Position numbers and translations under genes: made by a program. From Echinococcus granulosus (taxonomy: Eukaryota > Platyhelminthes > Cestoda > Cyclophyllidea > Taeniidae): DNA of 64,000 nucleotides. The notes beneath the pieces are model-generated. The model did no database searches and had not been told where the DNA came from. It was given only the letters and a program-made list of their open reading frames with translations. Positions 24,056-37,539 of this stretch are shown here, piece by piece (the stretch's first letter is position 1; each line of letters opens with the position of its first letter). The stretch is taken from NCBI RefSeq assembly GCF_000524195.1, contig NW_020170445.1:393969-457968 (forward strand), read 5' to 3'.

Positions 24056-25400
24056 TTGCCTTTCTGCGTACTTAAAAGCATTTCCACATACTTAAATGCG
24101 AGTCATAATCCAGACGAAAATGCATTTGAGATGCGAGGATGGGTTGCATATTCTGTACCTTACTTCGATTCTGGCACCCCATCATTTGTACTGGAAACTA
24201 ACACTAACGATGCTACCGTGGCCAATGTACGCTTTCAAAGGGACAAAGAAGGAAAAACACACCTCACTACTGACACAAGCAACACACCTGATTCGCTGTC
24301 TGTACAGCATTCAGACAATTTAGACATTACCAGATATTCGCCAAAACTCACAGTGAAAACGAACCACCACGCACTGACGTGGATGAAGACAGTGAATGAG
24401 ATAGACCGTTACGCAGCACTTTATTGCAATGAGCTGCAACAGTACAAATCTGCAGTTTTGGCAGGCCCAGGTGATGTTATCGTGTATACCATATTCTTGA
24501 GCAAAACCCTCCAAGGGTTATTGGATGTAAACGCAGAGTACTGATTTCGACACGGCTCTGGTATACGAGAGGTTCTCCACATCTTTGCACAGACCCACAG
24601 AGAACCAGATGACCTCACCGAGGAAGGTACACAGATGGATATGGTAGAAGTGGTTGAAACGCCCTCTAGAGAATATGGTCTAATAGTATCAATCTGGTGT
24701 TTGAGCTTTCAAGCGCCTACTTACAACTGGCTCATTGGTACAAACAGCTCTCCATGGGATGCATGAGAAACTTCTCCGGGGGAGGAAAAATGAAGATGCT
24801 AGGTGTCTCAGGCAAGAAGTACTGATAGATTGTACAAACCCCTGACATATTTGATTTTTGCCAGAACTGCGTTACTTGCAACAGCTTTAAGGCCTCTCTT
24901 CGCGGTGATCGCTCAACTTCAGTCTATGCCCTTGGGGTTCCCATACGAGGGGGTCGGTTTTGACACCGTGGGTCCTCTACCATCTACTGATGGAGGAAAC
25001 TCATACATCATCATTATGGTAAAACTCTGGATGAATGTGGCTGAGATGACAGGACCTGAGAAGACACAAGACGTCGAAACGGTTGTTTCAACTTTCTTCA
25101 TTAGATGGCTATGTCTGCACTGAGTGCCCGAACGCTGAATAAGCGACTGTTTACTGAACTACTCAGTACCTTACTATTCCTAAGCCAAACATGCCATCTG
25201 GACAACGTTAAGGTAATGGACAGGTGAGGAGATCAAACTGAACTCTGGTTGGACTTGTGGTGGCTTTCAACTGCAATGTACAACCGAAAGACTAAAATTT
25301 ATACCAAAGACAGCCCCTTTTGAGTATACGTCTACAATTTATTTACCTACTAAGGTTTCTCTAGTTAAGATGCTACCTGATCATGAATTGAGAACACTGA
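24056..25400 (+). mobile_element. decayed Ty3/gypsy retrotransposon pol fragment (RNase H to integrase)
   Basis: The first frame (24,056-24,544) carries the RNase H region of Ty3/gypsy pol: an F-V-L-E-T-N segment, where the family has the catalytic T-D, then T-N-H-H-A-L-T-W and a E-L-Q-Q-Y segment. At 24,700-24,900 pieces of the integrase zinc finger follow in shifted frames, including C-Q-N-C-V-T-C. The integrase core starts near 24,950 with G-F-D-T-V-G-P-L-P, which holds its first catalytic aspartate. Degraded core sequence can be followed to about 25,400. Stops and frameshifts separate the parts, so it is inactive. No LTR, gag or reverse transcriptase was found. Confidence 0.85.
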
Positions 25401-26600
25401 CCGGTATTTTCTTACTAAACATGGAAGCAGTTAACTTCAAATTCCCAACCTACGTACTGCGACTGAAGGCTGAGATAGAAAAGTGAAAAAAAGGCGACTA
25501 ATACACTAAAGGCAGCGCTGGCGGACGATCCTCTTTTAAGGACAACATGAACTTTAAAATGTAGCTTTAATATGCCCGACTTGACCCCTGATTCTGCCCG
25601 CAACATCACAGAGCTCTTACCACTTTACGTATCCTCCACTAAAACCTATTCTTGGCCGCAGTGGAGGCCGGTATAACAACACACACCGAGTTGCGTGAAT
25701 GCTGTGCTCACCTTATTGTAACTCGTCATTAATCAGGAAGAACAGACACTCCCCGGGGCGAAAACGATGTGGAGTACGCTACTGTCCTCTAATTGATAAT
25801 AGAAAGGGCTTTCCTTACCCTATTTCCCATTAGAATTGTGGAATGACTATCATTCACTTCAGATACGGAGTTAGACCACCAGATATGGTTAAGACACTCC
25901 ACTCTACGGCACCGATACCAACTCCCTCGGAGAGTTAGTGCATTTTACAGGAGAAGCCTCAGAAGCTGCTGCCGTGACTCCATAATATGTCTTAAAAACA
26001 TTGCACGGGGAAGGGGAGGCTGTGCATCGTCCCACCTTCACAGACCTGGCTATTGGCTGCGGTGGTTCATGCACTAGGCCCTGTGTTGATTACACTCCGA
26101 AGTTCCCTACGTAAAATGCTCAAATTATTTGGACATTCTTTATTGGGTTGGCTGGATATAGTCAGTGTGATCCGGTTGTTGTTGGTGGTATGTAGTGACC
26201 ACCACAAAACACGACCTTTTACAAAATTGCTACATCAACTGCTAAGTCGACAATTTAATTTGGTTTCCAGTTTAGCCACCCAAAATCCTCCATTTGAGAG
26301 GGTTATGTAACTACGTAAGTGTGACAATTATTGTAGGGACTGTTTTAGTAATAAAGTTTTTGTTCCATGCATTAGTTGGTTTTATGAATAAGTTGAGTAG
26401 TGAAAAATCAACGCCTAATTCGTGTCAATGTATCCCACTTTATCAGTGCATCAGATCTTAGCATCATCCCACATCCATTCATTTATTCATCCCGTGTTCA
26501 TCTCTTTCCCAGCTCAATAGATCAATTGCCAGTATTAATTCTCCATTTTCCTACAGACACCATCGTGGCAAACTCATTCCTTCCGTGAAAGTGCGTAGTT
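25401..26600. other. no recognisable gene; perhaps the rest of the element
   Basis: No motif is readable. The stretch lies inside the extra DNA of the first duplication copy and may be the 3' remainder of the gypsy element, but this is inference. Confidence 0.3.
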
Positions 26601-26619
26601 GAAATGCGGCATTAGAAGG

Positions 26620-27450
26620 CGCGCCCATTTAAAGGCTTAAGGCTTTCAAGATCTGCATCAGTCATTTCCTTTCCTTTGCATTACACAACATCACATTGCA
26701 TTACACCCATAGAGCAACGAAAGCACCACTAATTCTGTTTCTACATGCAGCTGCTGGCCTTGTCGTAATTGCATTAACTGGCCTCAACAATATTACTTAA
26801 ACAACTCTTATCCATTTCAAGTGGCAATGTCATTCACCAGCTCTGTGCCTCAATTAGCCGTTGGCTCTAGCACTCCGCCGTTTAGACCATTTCCACGTCA
26901 GTACCGTCAATTTCTTAGGAAGGGTTCAAGATGGACCACATATAACTGGGCCCAAAAGCCACATCCCACGATCACTGACTGCAATCGGGTGTGGATCATG
27001 CATCCAGAATGAAAGTATGCATGCATATGGGACAAAGGAATATATGAGGGAAGGAATGCACTGATAATCAGATGCGGTATGGACAGATGGATATTGGTCA
27101 GAAGGGGGGCTGGCGCAATGCTGGATAAGTGGACGTCAGTTGAAGGCACTCATCAGATCATACAAAAATGCCCAGTAGGAAGAAATTGTCTCATACCTCG
27201 TGGCCTTCCAATCGCACACCTCCATATGGTAGTGAAGAATTAAAACGAAATATTTAACAAATTGTAGCTTTTGCAATGGTTTTTACACACATTCTGAGGG
27301 AGGGAAATTGACATGGATCACAGAAGAGTGGCAAGGATTGCTAGTTTTTAAATGGGTAATTAATGTAAAATGTTGTGAAATGATTGAAAGCTCGAAAGAG
27401 CCAAGAGAAGGCACCTCATTACCTCATCTCATCATGCCATTCACACCCTC
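26620..27450 (-). repeat. 3' flank of RING3, duplicated with RING4
   Basis: It aligns closely with 40,470-41,330, for example 'cacgaaagcaccactaattctg', 'ctacatgcag-tgctggcctt' and 'gaccatttccacgtcagt', and more distantly with 12,540-13,340. It has no conserved open frame. Confidence 0.65.
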
Positions 27451-27455
27451 GCAAT

Positions 27456-28414
27456 TCACTGTCTAGAGGGATCCTGCACCACAGAGCCATATTTTACTTT
27501 ATAACCCAAAGAGCGTACAGTCAAACAGATGAAAATTGCAACAAAATAAAGAAAAAGGAGAGCCATTAAAGTAGCCAGCACATATATACCCCAAGACAAG
27601 GAAGCAGGAGGAATGGCGGTTGAAGAATGGCAAAAGGTAAAAACAAACCACCAAATAACTAAGGCTGCAAGGAGTAAAACTGTGGGTTCGAAAGCCAAGG
27701 CCATGCCTAGCTCCTCAACAGAGATGTCACGAAGATCTCGCTAAAAGAAAAACAAATTGTCAAACATCATAATTCATGACACCGAATGGGTTGTGCACAC
27801 TAAGATATTCGACAAATGAATGAATGGGTATAGAGACACGTTACCTTAAAATTAGATAGCGAATAAAACCAGTACAAGATCAAAAGATATTTTGGTTATA
27901 AAGAAATGGACAAATGGATACAAGATTTACTGCGGGTGAAGCAATGTATTCGAGAACTACATGAAACTTAGATGGTTTTAATCTAGGGACTTCCATATGT
28001 TTTATAAACTCACCTTGCGCATGAGCATTGCCCGTTTGCTCATCTTAAACTCATAATGACACAGCTCACACTTCTTCAATTGACTGATATCAAGCCAACG
28101 CTGAAGGCACATTCTGTGGACATACTTCAAACTCCCGTCACACAGACATGGCGCAATTAATTGACCACAAGATCTCGAGTCTGAATCATGGCAAATTCGA
28201 CACAAAGGAATGTCGGGACTGGAAATAATGGGCACAGATCGAAATTCTTGAAGATTTTCGCCCTCATGCCAACTCTGGTCTCTAGGCATGGTGGACGTAG
28301 TGGAAGAATTGGAGGGGGATGACTGCAAAGAGGAAAGTCGTAAGGGGTAATGTAGGAGAGTAATGTTGAAACAAGCTGCTGCTTTCTTCTTTCTGCCTCT
28401 TTGGCGTCCACCAC
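27456..28414 (-). CDS. MARCHF8-like: MARCHF1/8-like RING-CH membrane E3 ubiquitin ligase (RING3, type II)
   Basis: The RING exon is 28,322-28,014 (minus), with acceptor 'cctctttgcag' and donor GTGAGT; the membrane exon is 27,740-27,456, with acceptor 'ttcttttag'. The intron is 273 bp and phase 0. The product is about 197 residues. The finger is complete: C41, C44, C59, C61, H69, C72, C85, C88. Two hydrophobic helices follow. The tail ends at V-V-Q-D-P-S-R-Q because TGA (27,458-27,456) stands where type I genes have CGA; the next bases still match the lost tail. A further 42-nt 5' exon (28,414-28,373) could join through a 50-nt intron, in frame. Otherwise translation starts at a trans-spliced AUG or at codon 12 (ATG). 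Probably an active ligase with a truncated tail. Confidence 0.8.
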
Positions 28415-28429
28415 CTATTAAACGAATCG

Positions 28430-30180
28430 CAATTTAACAACCTTAAATTGTACGTCAATTTACAATCACATCTCAGCTTATTATAAGCACATTAATATAC
28501 GATCCAATAATACATCCGATTGGCAATATAGGTGTTTCAAACACAAAAAGTAAAGCTTTTGTTGCCCTAATTGCCACACTGACAAGGTGGACAAGTCAGG
28601 GTGTTAAAAAGAACTAGAACATAAGAGGAATCCATCTATCCAGCACAATGAGTTGCGTTGGCTGAGAAGCATGGCAAAAATATTCTATTGGCATTCGAAA
28701 AAAAGTTGTCAAAAGTAGTGAAAAGCATATAAAAAAGAAAACATATGGCACTAAAAGAAAAATTGCAGTGCGAGGCTACCACATGGGCATGGGTGCTGTC
28801 CCATTCAACAGTGGCGAGATCAGACACCCATGTGAGGTGTGTCCACACTAACTGCCCTCACCTTCAATACGCGATTTGAGACGAGTCGGTGAGAGGTGCA
28901 AACAAATTCGTCTCCTCCCCATCTCCGGAACTCCACTGCGTCCACATTCGCGTACACGCATGTTGAGGTCCAAGCATGCACAAATGTCCCTCCATCTAAA
29001 GCTACCCATTCATCTACAATCTGCAGCGCCCAAATAGGTCCGCGTCGCTTTCACCCTCCAATTAATTCCGCACGATTAATTTCTTGCAAGCGCCATCTAA
29101 CGAATGGGACATTCACCTCATCCTACTACCATCAGCAACACTTTTCCCACCAAAATATGCAAACGCAGCGCTAAGCTTTACTTAACGAAGATACTTCACT
29201 CACCTTTGTGTTTGGACTAAAAGGCACCGCGTTGTAAAGAGGAGAGGTGTTGTACGGCACACCTGCTCCTTCCTTCTGTCCACTAAGTGGTCTTCTATAT
29301 GGATCCTCTTCGTCCGACTTCTATAGCATGGGTGATAAATTAAGCTCGCTAAATCGCATGCCAGTCAACTCTTGCATTACATTCGTCTAATCCCTACTCA
29401 TTTCACATTTCCATGGCATTTCCACTCACAAATTTACCAGTCCTGGCAAACAGCTTTTGCATCACATTCGTTTTATCCTCATACCTTTTCTTCCAATACA
29501 CCTTTTTTATTTCCTCGAATATCTACAGCGTCTTCCATGTTTGAGGTAAGCGTCAATCTCTCTCCTACGAATAAATCACATATCCACATGCTCGTAGCAC
29601 TCTCAGACAAAAATTGCATATCTTAATGGATAAACATTTTACTATTTTTTAGTTAACGAGGTTAGTTTACTTGACGTTTTTAAAGTTTTTTTGCTTTCTA
29701 ATTGCTTATTTCTGTTTTTTTACAGGAGTCGCAAGTACCAACCACTTCAATCAAGTTAGTCAAGTGGCATAAGTTATCAGTTTACATAAGTGTAGGTATT
29801 CCAAGTATCACTGTGGCAACACATTAACACTTGAGACTACAATAATTTTTAGTGCACATTTCGGCACCACACAATACACTTCATTCTTTAACGTGTATGT
29901 CTTACAGATGCTGCGTGGAGTACGCCTCCTTCAAGCACCACAATCCGCAGTGTCACTTCATTTTACTTCAGTCGCTTTAGCCGTGTCATCCTTCCTTTGC
30001 TTATTCACTGCTTTCGAGTGGAAAAGTGGGTAGCCGATTAATGATTTAATGGCTTCCCGTCAAGCAGGAAGGTGAATTGCCTATGCATGTGCATGCCGTT
30101 TGCAAGTAATCAACAACACTACGTCTGAAATCGTCTGAGAGGGGGACCACAAACAATTCACATCCTAGTTGCTTAACCAG
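28430..30180. other. no recognisable gene
   Basis: Only short open frames without support. Part of it (about 28,800-28,900) resembles 50,830-50,920 in patches, so it also belongs to the duplicated flanks. Confidence 0.35.
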
Positions 30181-30189
30181 AAAATGACA

Positions 30190-31280
30190 ATAAAGACATC
30201 TCATCCAAACTCTGCATTTGCACAGACTTAACTTTCAACCTACGTATCAAGCTCTGTCTGTCATGCTTCGATGTCTTCCCCTTACGACTATTTTGCACCC
30301 ATTTCCTGCCACCCAGTTTAACTACTAACCCTGTGACCACAACACAAATCCTGCGTTATTTAGCAATCATACAAAGTAGTTCATGTCTCAAACAAATTTG
30401 TGGGGCAAAATATGGAAATACGAAACACTAATACAGTTTATCAGCTGCAAGTAAACGCGGTTTGACAAGCACAGCGAAGGTCAATAGCAGCCAAATTAGG
30501 AAAAGCTATCGCAAACTGAGCACAAATACCCTTTCGGCTGCGGAGAATACCATATTTATTGCACCGATGGGATATATACGCATGACAAACAAAACTTTTT
30601 CAAATACTGGCCAGGTGTGAAGTTGAGATCTGATCACTTAATAAACAAGTCAAACGTAACCATTCCGTAAGTAGAAAGCATATCAATGACAACTAAATTT
30701 TATAAGAATAGCATGCATAAAATTATTTTATTTGAAATATCATACCCCTGAATTTCCTGCCCCGCCATCATTCCTGGCGGTATTTTCCAGGTTAGCCAAA
30801 TCCCCAAAAATACCAGGCATCACCTCTTGATCTCTCCGTTGTGACATTGCTCTGCCTGAAACTCGCTCACAACCGGCGGAAGCAACGCTGAACCAGTGAT
30901 TGCGAATGGAGTACGTGTTCTAGTAAGTACATATATTTGAGCTAATCTACTCAGTCAAACAAACCAAAATCTTCCAAAAAAGTAGATTTTTTTAATGCAT
31001 GATCACATTAATGCACCTAACTTTAAATTGGTCAAAATAACCAACGCACAGAACGATCGTTCTTTTATAACACGATGGAAATCCTAAGCACAAATATCGT
31101 TTTGAATGCACTGACTTGCAGTCATTTTCATTTCTGACTTAATAATTACGGCAAACACTTATGTCATAACACCAGAGGCACATCCCATGCATTATTTTGC
31201 CAAATCGCTTAAGAAATCCGTCTTACTTACTTCTTTGTCAAAGGCAAAATTGCACAAGAATAAGATGGATAAGAAGACCA
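30190..31280. repeat. segmental duplication, copy D1
   Basis: This aligns well with D2 (43,190-44,720): 'acttaactttcaacctacgt', 'ttgcacccatttcctgccac', 'agcatatcaatgacaactaa' and 'catcacctcttgatct' occur in the same order. D1 lacks two insertions present in D2. No gene is visible; the conserved stretches could be non-coding. Confidence 0.75.
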
Positions 31281-32470
31281 GATAAAAATGTGACATTTGA
31301 ATTCGCAAAGGAATAAATATACGATGAAAAATGAGTCGTTAGCAAAATTCTAAAGCATCTAATAAATACTTGAAAATTTAAGTGATCGGAGTGAGCCTAC
31401 ACTGGTTCACCACAGCCTGCTCACACATTTGTCTAATTTTCTCGCGTATTTTGCTCTATTTATGCCTTATGTAGTAGTCCTTGAGGCATCTCCCAAAACC
31501 AACTCTTTTCTTACTTTCTCTGAATTGTCTATTTGCATTATTCATCGCGTGTTTTTCAAGCATCCGTATTTCCACTTCCACGTTATCGTATGAATTTCAG
31601 TTGCTCGAATTCCTGCTTCTCCTTCCTGCTTCGCACCTCACATGGGCGTACAGTGCACACAATTACCCATTTAGCAAACACCCTTTCATCTATCTGCCCG
31701 ACCTGCATTTGTCTACCCATTCATCCATCAATCTACTCAATGATGTCCATATCCAATTCACCAGTGCATGGGGTCCAAACCAGGAGTGCTGGGAATAGTG
31801 ATGTCAGAGGTAACGATAATCGGAGTTTTTTTGGCCATTCACAGCTGAGTAGTGGAAGCGGTTTGAGGAAGAGCTAAGTCTAGCTGGAACAGGCCAGTCT
31901 TGCCCTAAGCAACTTCTCTCCACAAAACAATCACCACAGAATCATTCCCAATTCACTCCTCTTTAGCATCTCTGTCTCGGTCCCAAATCAGTCAGCGAAG
32001 GAATGCAATACACCAATCTAGATGTGGAAAACTTTGATGTCACATTTGCAATGAATGTGATGCGAGAATTATCACAGTTAACCGCTGTGACTGCGAAGGT
32101 GGAAGGATACGCAACCTCAGTCTGCATTGGTATTAATATTTCTCGTGGGGTCTATGGAGGAAAGCTGGAACTCGATGCTCATCATATCGTCAATATATTG
32201 GCAAAGTGGAGTTCTGGGGAATCCGCCATATTTGATGGCATCATGCAGTGCTCTAAGTTATCAACCAAGGTGCGGGTGGCCTTGCTAATAGTAAGAGGGT
32301 TGGGTGTAAGGACGAGGTGGATGTCCAAAGTGTGTACAACAAATGAAACAGTGGAAAATGGAGAACACGTGTCATTCTCTCTAACGACATGTGATTCGCA
32401 TGTGTGCTGCCCCAGACGCTCTCCAACACAGATCTTCACCTCTGGCAGTCATGAGTAGTCGAATAAGCTG
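31281..32470 (+). other. unrecognised 151-codon open frame
   Basis: An ATG-started open frame runs from 32,003 to 32,458. The predicted product is hydrophilic with scattered cysteines. I recognise no domain, see no signal peptide or membrane helix, and found no paralogue. It ends just before CZIB relic Z6. It may be chance. The rest of the interval shows nothing. Confidence 0.2.
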
Positions 32471-32484
32471 ATATCAATAACCAG

Positions 32485-33200
32485 AAACGCAGTTGTCTTG
32501 ACTCGTCTGTCCACCGCAATGGCATATGCGAGGTGTCGCTTTACACCACTTCACTGCTACATCAGGCATGGATGACGGAGCACGATGGCGACTGTCAATG
32601 CTGTGTGGAGGGTGTTGAATTGTAAACTGCCATCAAGTCGATGAGTCAAGACAAATGCACAACAATGACCACAATCGACTTGTGATAATTTTGCACTTGA
32701 AGGGGTGAGGTCTGAACACCGAGGGTGGGATTGTGTTCACTAGCAACCACTTCTCAATTTGTGGTTGTAGTTGAAGACTGGAATAGCATTTTGCCAAATT
32801 ACACAACAATTGCGTCCACTCAGACAGAAGAGGAATTTGGATGCCGCAGTCTGCGCCCAAAACTCCCGTCATACTAGTCAAAAAATGTAGTATGAGGTAC
32901 GCGATTCACTTAGAAGTAATAATTATTGCATGCTGTCAGTTGGACGGGATCCAAAGTTGATTATTGTTAAGTAGCTGGGACGTCCAATCCTTCTACTCTA
33001 CTGCCACCGCATAGAAATACGTCCTGCACTACCATATTTTTCGTCAATCCCTTAGTAGTCACTTGAGATCGGGTATCACTGATGCAGTTGAGACAGCTAA
33101 CTCCTTCCTTCTTCCCTCTGACGGTGTCAACACGTACGATACATAAAATCTCGAAGGATGATCAATCAATCCGTGGTTTGAGGTAGGTCACTTAATTGTT
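32485..33200 (+). pseudogene. CZIB relic Z6 (C-terminal tail and 3' flank)
   Basis: Only the last 60 or so bases of exon 3 remain, reading C-L-D-S-S-V-H-R-N-G-I, followed by the CZIB 3' flank with 'gatggcgactgtcaatgctg', 'gtctgaacaccgagggtggg' and the 'cttccttcttccctctgacggtgt' segment. It is a truncated relic. Confidence 0.55.
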
Positions 33201-35375
33201 TTGCCGTCAAAGAACCTTCAGCTGTACGAACCCGCTTCGAATAACCCGCTTTTTCCATGACTCTTATCATAAGACCACAGCCAAATAAGGGTTTGCATTG
33301 TGCGTTTCTAATGCACCTCCTCAACTGACTCCCTCCTCTTCACTATGTCGTTGGCCCAGTTGTGTGATTTGACTTTGGCTATCTTCGCAAAGTGGGATGA
33401 ATTCGGAGAAGTCAAATGGGTGTTTGCTGGTGGTGGAGGGGTAACTGCCATACTGCCCGCTCTTTTAAGTAGGTAGCTCATCCTTCGAATTGCGCGGTTT
33501 GAAAAGGGTGTCTCACTCAAAGAGATGAGTCAATGAGACTTTCACAGGTCCACCTTATGACTGAGTCATGATGCCAGCTCCTAACCCTGGCACACGTCAT
33601 GCCCGTTCCAACACGCATACGTCTCAGTTGTCATATTTCCTTTATCCGTTGACTTACAGTGTTACACCTTTACCTTCTCCATTTCCCTCTTTATCCTGCT
33701 AAGCGAGCGAGAAAAGCGGAAGCTTCATTCCCTCAAGGGAGTGCTTACAACTACCAACGAATTGACCAGGCCTGTGAGTCTATAATTTGGCGCTCTGTGA
33801 GGCGCGAAAAGACCAGAACAGCCAAGGTGGTATGGGTGGTCAGCAAGAAATCAAAGCCACGTGCACCTTCAGAAATCCACCATATGCCTCCTACAAATGA
33901 ATAAGACGTCAAGAATTCTCAATTCTTGTTTGTAAGGTGGAGATGAATAGTCTTCTGCTCCTTTGAAATGTCCACTCTTTTCCAGTGTTTGGCGTTATAG
34001 AGTTAACTAAGGGCGATTCTATCAAATTTTCTCCATTATTGGCTCCATCTTCCATTGGAAAAAGGCTAGAATTCGTGCAAATATACAGTTAAACTAGTAA
34101 TTCGACTGGTTAAACAAATGAAACTTGTACAGTATGTCACAGCAAAATGTGGAGGATTTGCTTGTGCAACAGAAGGAAGCTTGGTCTTAGTTTTCTATCG
34201 GTACAGACTGTACAGACTGGAATCTCGCATGCAGTGGCACCATTAGCGACGCTTCAGTGGCTCTGTGGTTGCAATGTAGTGCAAGGGAACGTAAAGGTCC
34301 AGTACAAATAGATGCTTGATTGTGGTTCCTGCATTGAGTGAGTACGTAGGGGCTGAATTTAATGTTGCGTCTGCACTAGTGGAGCTAACCTCTTCATGGG
34401 GTTAAATCACCAGTGCAATTTGGTGCTTGGTCCTACTTGGCAGTCACACAGACGCATACAACTACAACGGTTTTCACAAAACACTGTATGCTACCCTTCC
34501 ACATAGGTAAGTTCTCTTTGGCACCTTCAAGGGAGCAAGTTTTACCAGGCATTCAATGTAGCCCACGGGGGTACAGCATTACAGTGGCAATGAGTGATGG
34601 ATGGTTCAACTTACTCTTAAAACCTACTTAACTATGTACGTTCTCATCCATCTTTCTTGGCGCATAATTCTCGAAGTGTATGCTCCGTTGACAGCTTGTG
34701 AAAGGAGGAGCACATTTTTTAACTACCTGATTTTGTTTTCGCTACCACGAGACAAGTGTTGCGGAAAAGGGCAGGAGGTGTAAGTATCGGATCTGCCTTG
34801 AGAACTCCTCCTAGTAAATAGGATGACACCACCAGTGGGTGTAAAAATGAAGAGCCATGACTGCCTGAACGATGGATGACGACTAAAGAGGAAATGACAA
34901 ATCCTGTGATTAAGGTTGCCATCCTTCGAAGCAGCTGCTAAGTAGAAGGCTTGCAGTGCCCGAAGTGATGCAAATCATGAGGATATAAGTCACGCACTAC
35001 CATAAATGCTCAGTAGTACCATTTGAAACCAACGACTGTATCAGCACGCGCAACCATCGAATAGGATGGAGGGCAAATAAACACGTCAGATGGAAGACGT
35101 ATCCTTAAGGCGTAAACCACTATATTCGAACTCACCTTTTGATGAAGTGGATGTAACCGGTGTGCAAATATGGAAAAATCTAATTTCACCCCTCACCCAC
35201 AGTAACAACTTGAAGCGCACTTGGTGCTAAAAACGGGTGCTACGTGAGGGGTTCAGTGCTCCATCCTTCATTAGCAAATCCACCACAGGTGGGTTATTGC
35301 AATCATTTGCTTTCGCCTTAGCACAACAACTCGATCTCCGGTGTTACTATAGCAATCTCCATGCAGCATTGACTG
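33201..35375. other. no recognisable gene; patches of dispersed repeat
   Basis: A segment near 34,370-34,470 resembles the dispersed repeat at 8,210-8,290 ('actagtggagct...aaatcaccagtgcaatttggtgcttggtc'). Nothing else is recognised. Confidence 0.35.
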
Positions 35376-35379
35376 TCGT

Positions 35380-35650
35380 CACTGTATTCCGTCGACCATT
35401 CCTGCAATTCTACAGGAGCTGATTATGAACAATTTACCTAGGCCATTTAAGTAGAGAGGTATACCGAGACGCTTACGACTCACAACGTCGGTCTGATCGA
35501 CGTCAAAGGAGACAGTGACACGCTCGAAATGGGAAATGGCCCACCACCCTTCACAATGTGCTAACTAATGTGACTTCGTTCCAAGCCATTTGGATTCCGG
35601 CAATTGGCCTCAATGTTTCTGAATGCCTGTTTTTCCGAAGACCTCAAGCA
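35380..35650 (-). pseudogene. CZIB relic Z7 (exon 3)
   Basis: On the minus strand the second half of exon 3 is open and reads T-V-S-F-D-V-D-Q-T-D-V-V-S-R, then L-Y-L-N-G-L, matching the intact copy. The first half is frameshifted and has stops, and exons 1 and 2 are absent. It is a pseudogene. Confidence 0.65.
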
Positions 35651-37535
35651 AATTGTTGTTCAAGCCTCACTAAACAAGCTAAGCTCTAAATAGCAGGGAC
35701 GTAAAAGATTTAGGGCAGGACGAAGGAGTAATTTAGTTTTGGCCCTCAAAAACATGCTTGGTGATGTAGAAGAAAGAGACAGACATAAATGCGAGACGAG
35801 TTGATGTGAGCCCAATAAACGATTGACATGCTCATTTGAACTGCCATGTGTCTGGTAAATGCTGTATACCATTGCCATGTCATATTTTGGCACCCGCATC
35901 TCACATGCTGCTTTGTCTTTTTCATTCGCATTAATTCGTTTTGAACCATTGCTAGCTGCCTGTGTATATGAATGCAGCGTACTACTCTCGTTGTTGGTTT
36001 AACCCTCGATTGTGTTTCAGCTGGCACTCAAGACTCTGCAATTGCACTTTTGCTGAAATCATGGCATCCGGCCATGACAGCCACGTCTAGTCCATCTGCA
36101 TGTCGGCAACTCTATCTCTCCTCTAGCATTGCGACTTCTTTCGAATTGAGGGAGGACCTTGTTAGCTGTAAAGACACCCTAGTACCGCGTGCTTGCATAA
36201 ACCATCCTCTCGCCTTGACTGGAGGTCCTAATGTGGCGAATGGAGTACCCACGGTGTGTGTCGAATCTCGTGGTAGTAGGCAGTTAGTTAATGCAGTGCT
36301 CACGTCACAATATCCATTCTTCTACATTGCACTGGAGCAATGCACACCCAGTCAAAACGCCACGACACTACTTGTCGATACCTAAGAGTTGACAGGTGGG
36401 CATTCAGGTGAATCCACATCTCACAGTGAGGCAGAAAAACAAAACGTTTGCGCTTGTCCTTGTGTACGATAGAAGGTCTGCACACAAATACTACGATTCA
36501 TTTGAAAAATGTCCATATTCTCAACCTGGCAACTGTCATTGTGTCCACATCTTCAGGTGGCATTTTCAGCTTATTCAAATCGCCCAAATTATCAAACATT
36601 GCCCTCATGGCCATCATGTGGAACAGCAGGCATTCAGCTAAAACGCCCTTTGAACAATGAACAAGAGTGATGTGCGTGATTTCAGATGGGACTAATCCCT
36701 CTCCTCCTATCCAAATTATCTCATTTTAACCTTGCGTTTATCAAAGCCATGATGGTATGCCTAACTCTCGGTTTTGGTTTGGGTGGCATCTAAGACCTTG
36801 GCATTGTGCATGCACTGAGCCTCATGGCCTCCGAGGCACGTCAGTTGACACTCAGTCCTTCCGTGAGAAGGCAACGCACCATCATTTTTGTTCTATGACT
36901 TCTTTTGTCTTTGGTAACAATTCAAAGTGCTAAACAACTACTTGAGCATGTGACCATTGCGTAATGTTTTTGTGATGTATGTAAAGGAACTCCCTCGGAT
37001 TGTTCCTGACATATGACCTCCTTAATTTCCTTGTGAGACGTGAGTGCCAGTGCCAATTTATAGCATTCATACAAATGTTTAATAAGTTTTCACTCCTTCC
37101 ATAAGGCCAAATTTGCAGAAGTTAAATTAGAAAGACACAAACAGACACCTTTGAACTCCATCCGACTCCGTGACGATGCCAAGGAACGCATCTTACCCAG
37201 AATGCACTTTTCATATCCGACATTGTTGAACTCGCACTGAAAGGTAAAGGCAACTTCCCACGCATCCTTTGTTGTGGTGAGATTAAGACTTCAAAACTTC
37301 TTACTTGTTAAAAGCATTCTGGATGTTTACTGGAAAGGGACGTGAACTCTCAAGATGTAGCTATTATTACTTTGCATTATTGGGCAGATTGGTTTAAACA
37401 CATGCTTTGCCTTATTAACACCAACAGGTGTGCTCACTTGTGCAGGTGCGAATGCATCGGTCTAGGGCGTGTTTCAGGTAATAAACAGCTAGCACAAGTG
37501 ATGGATTGGAAGGAGGTGTTTGACGATTGGGATGT
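35651..37535. other. no recognisable gene; short repeat fragment
   Basis: At 36,230-36,360 lies a fragment of the 21.3 kb/38.8 kb repeat ('acccacggtgtgtgtcgaat', 'tccattcttctacattgcac'). A 137-codon open frame (35,972-36,385) overlaps it and has no known domain. Nothing else is supported. Confidence 0.35.
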
Positions 37536-37539
37536 ATTG

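Noticed and set aside
35972..36385. 137-codon open frame as a gene
   Set aside because: It overlaps a repeat fragment present elsewhere without an open frame, and no domain is seen.
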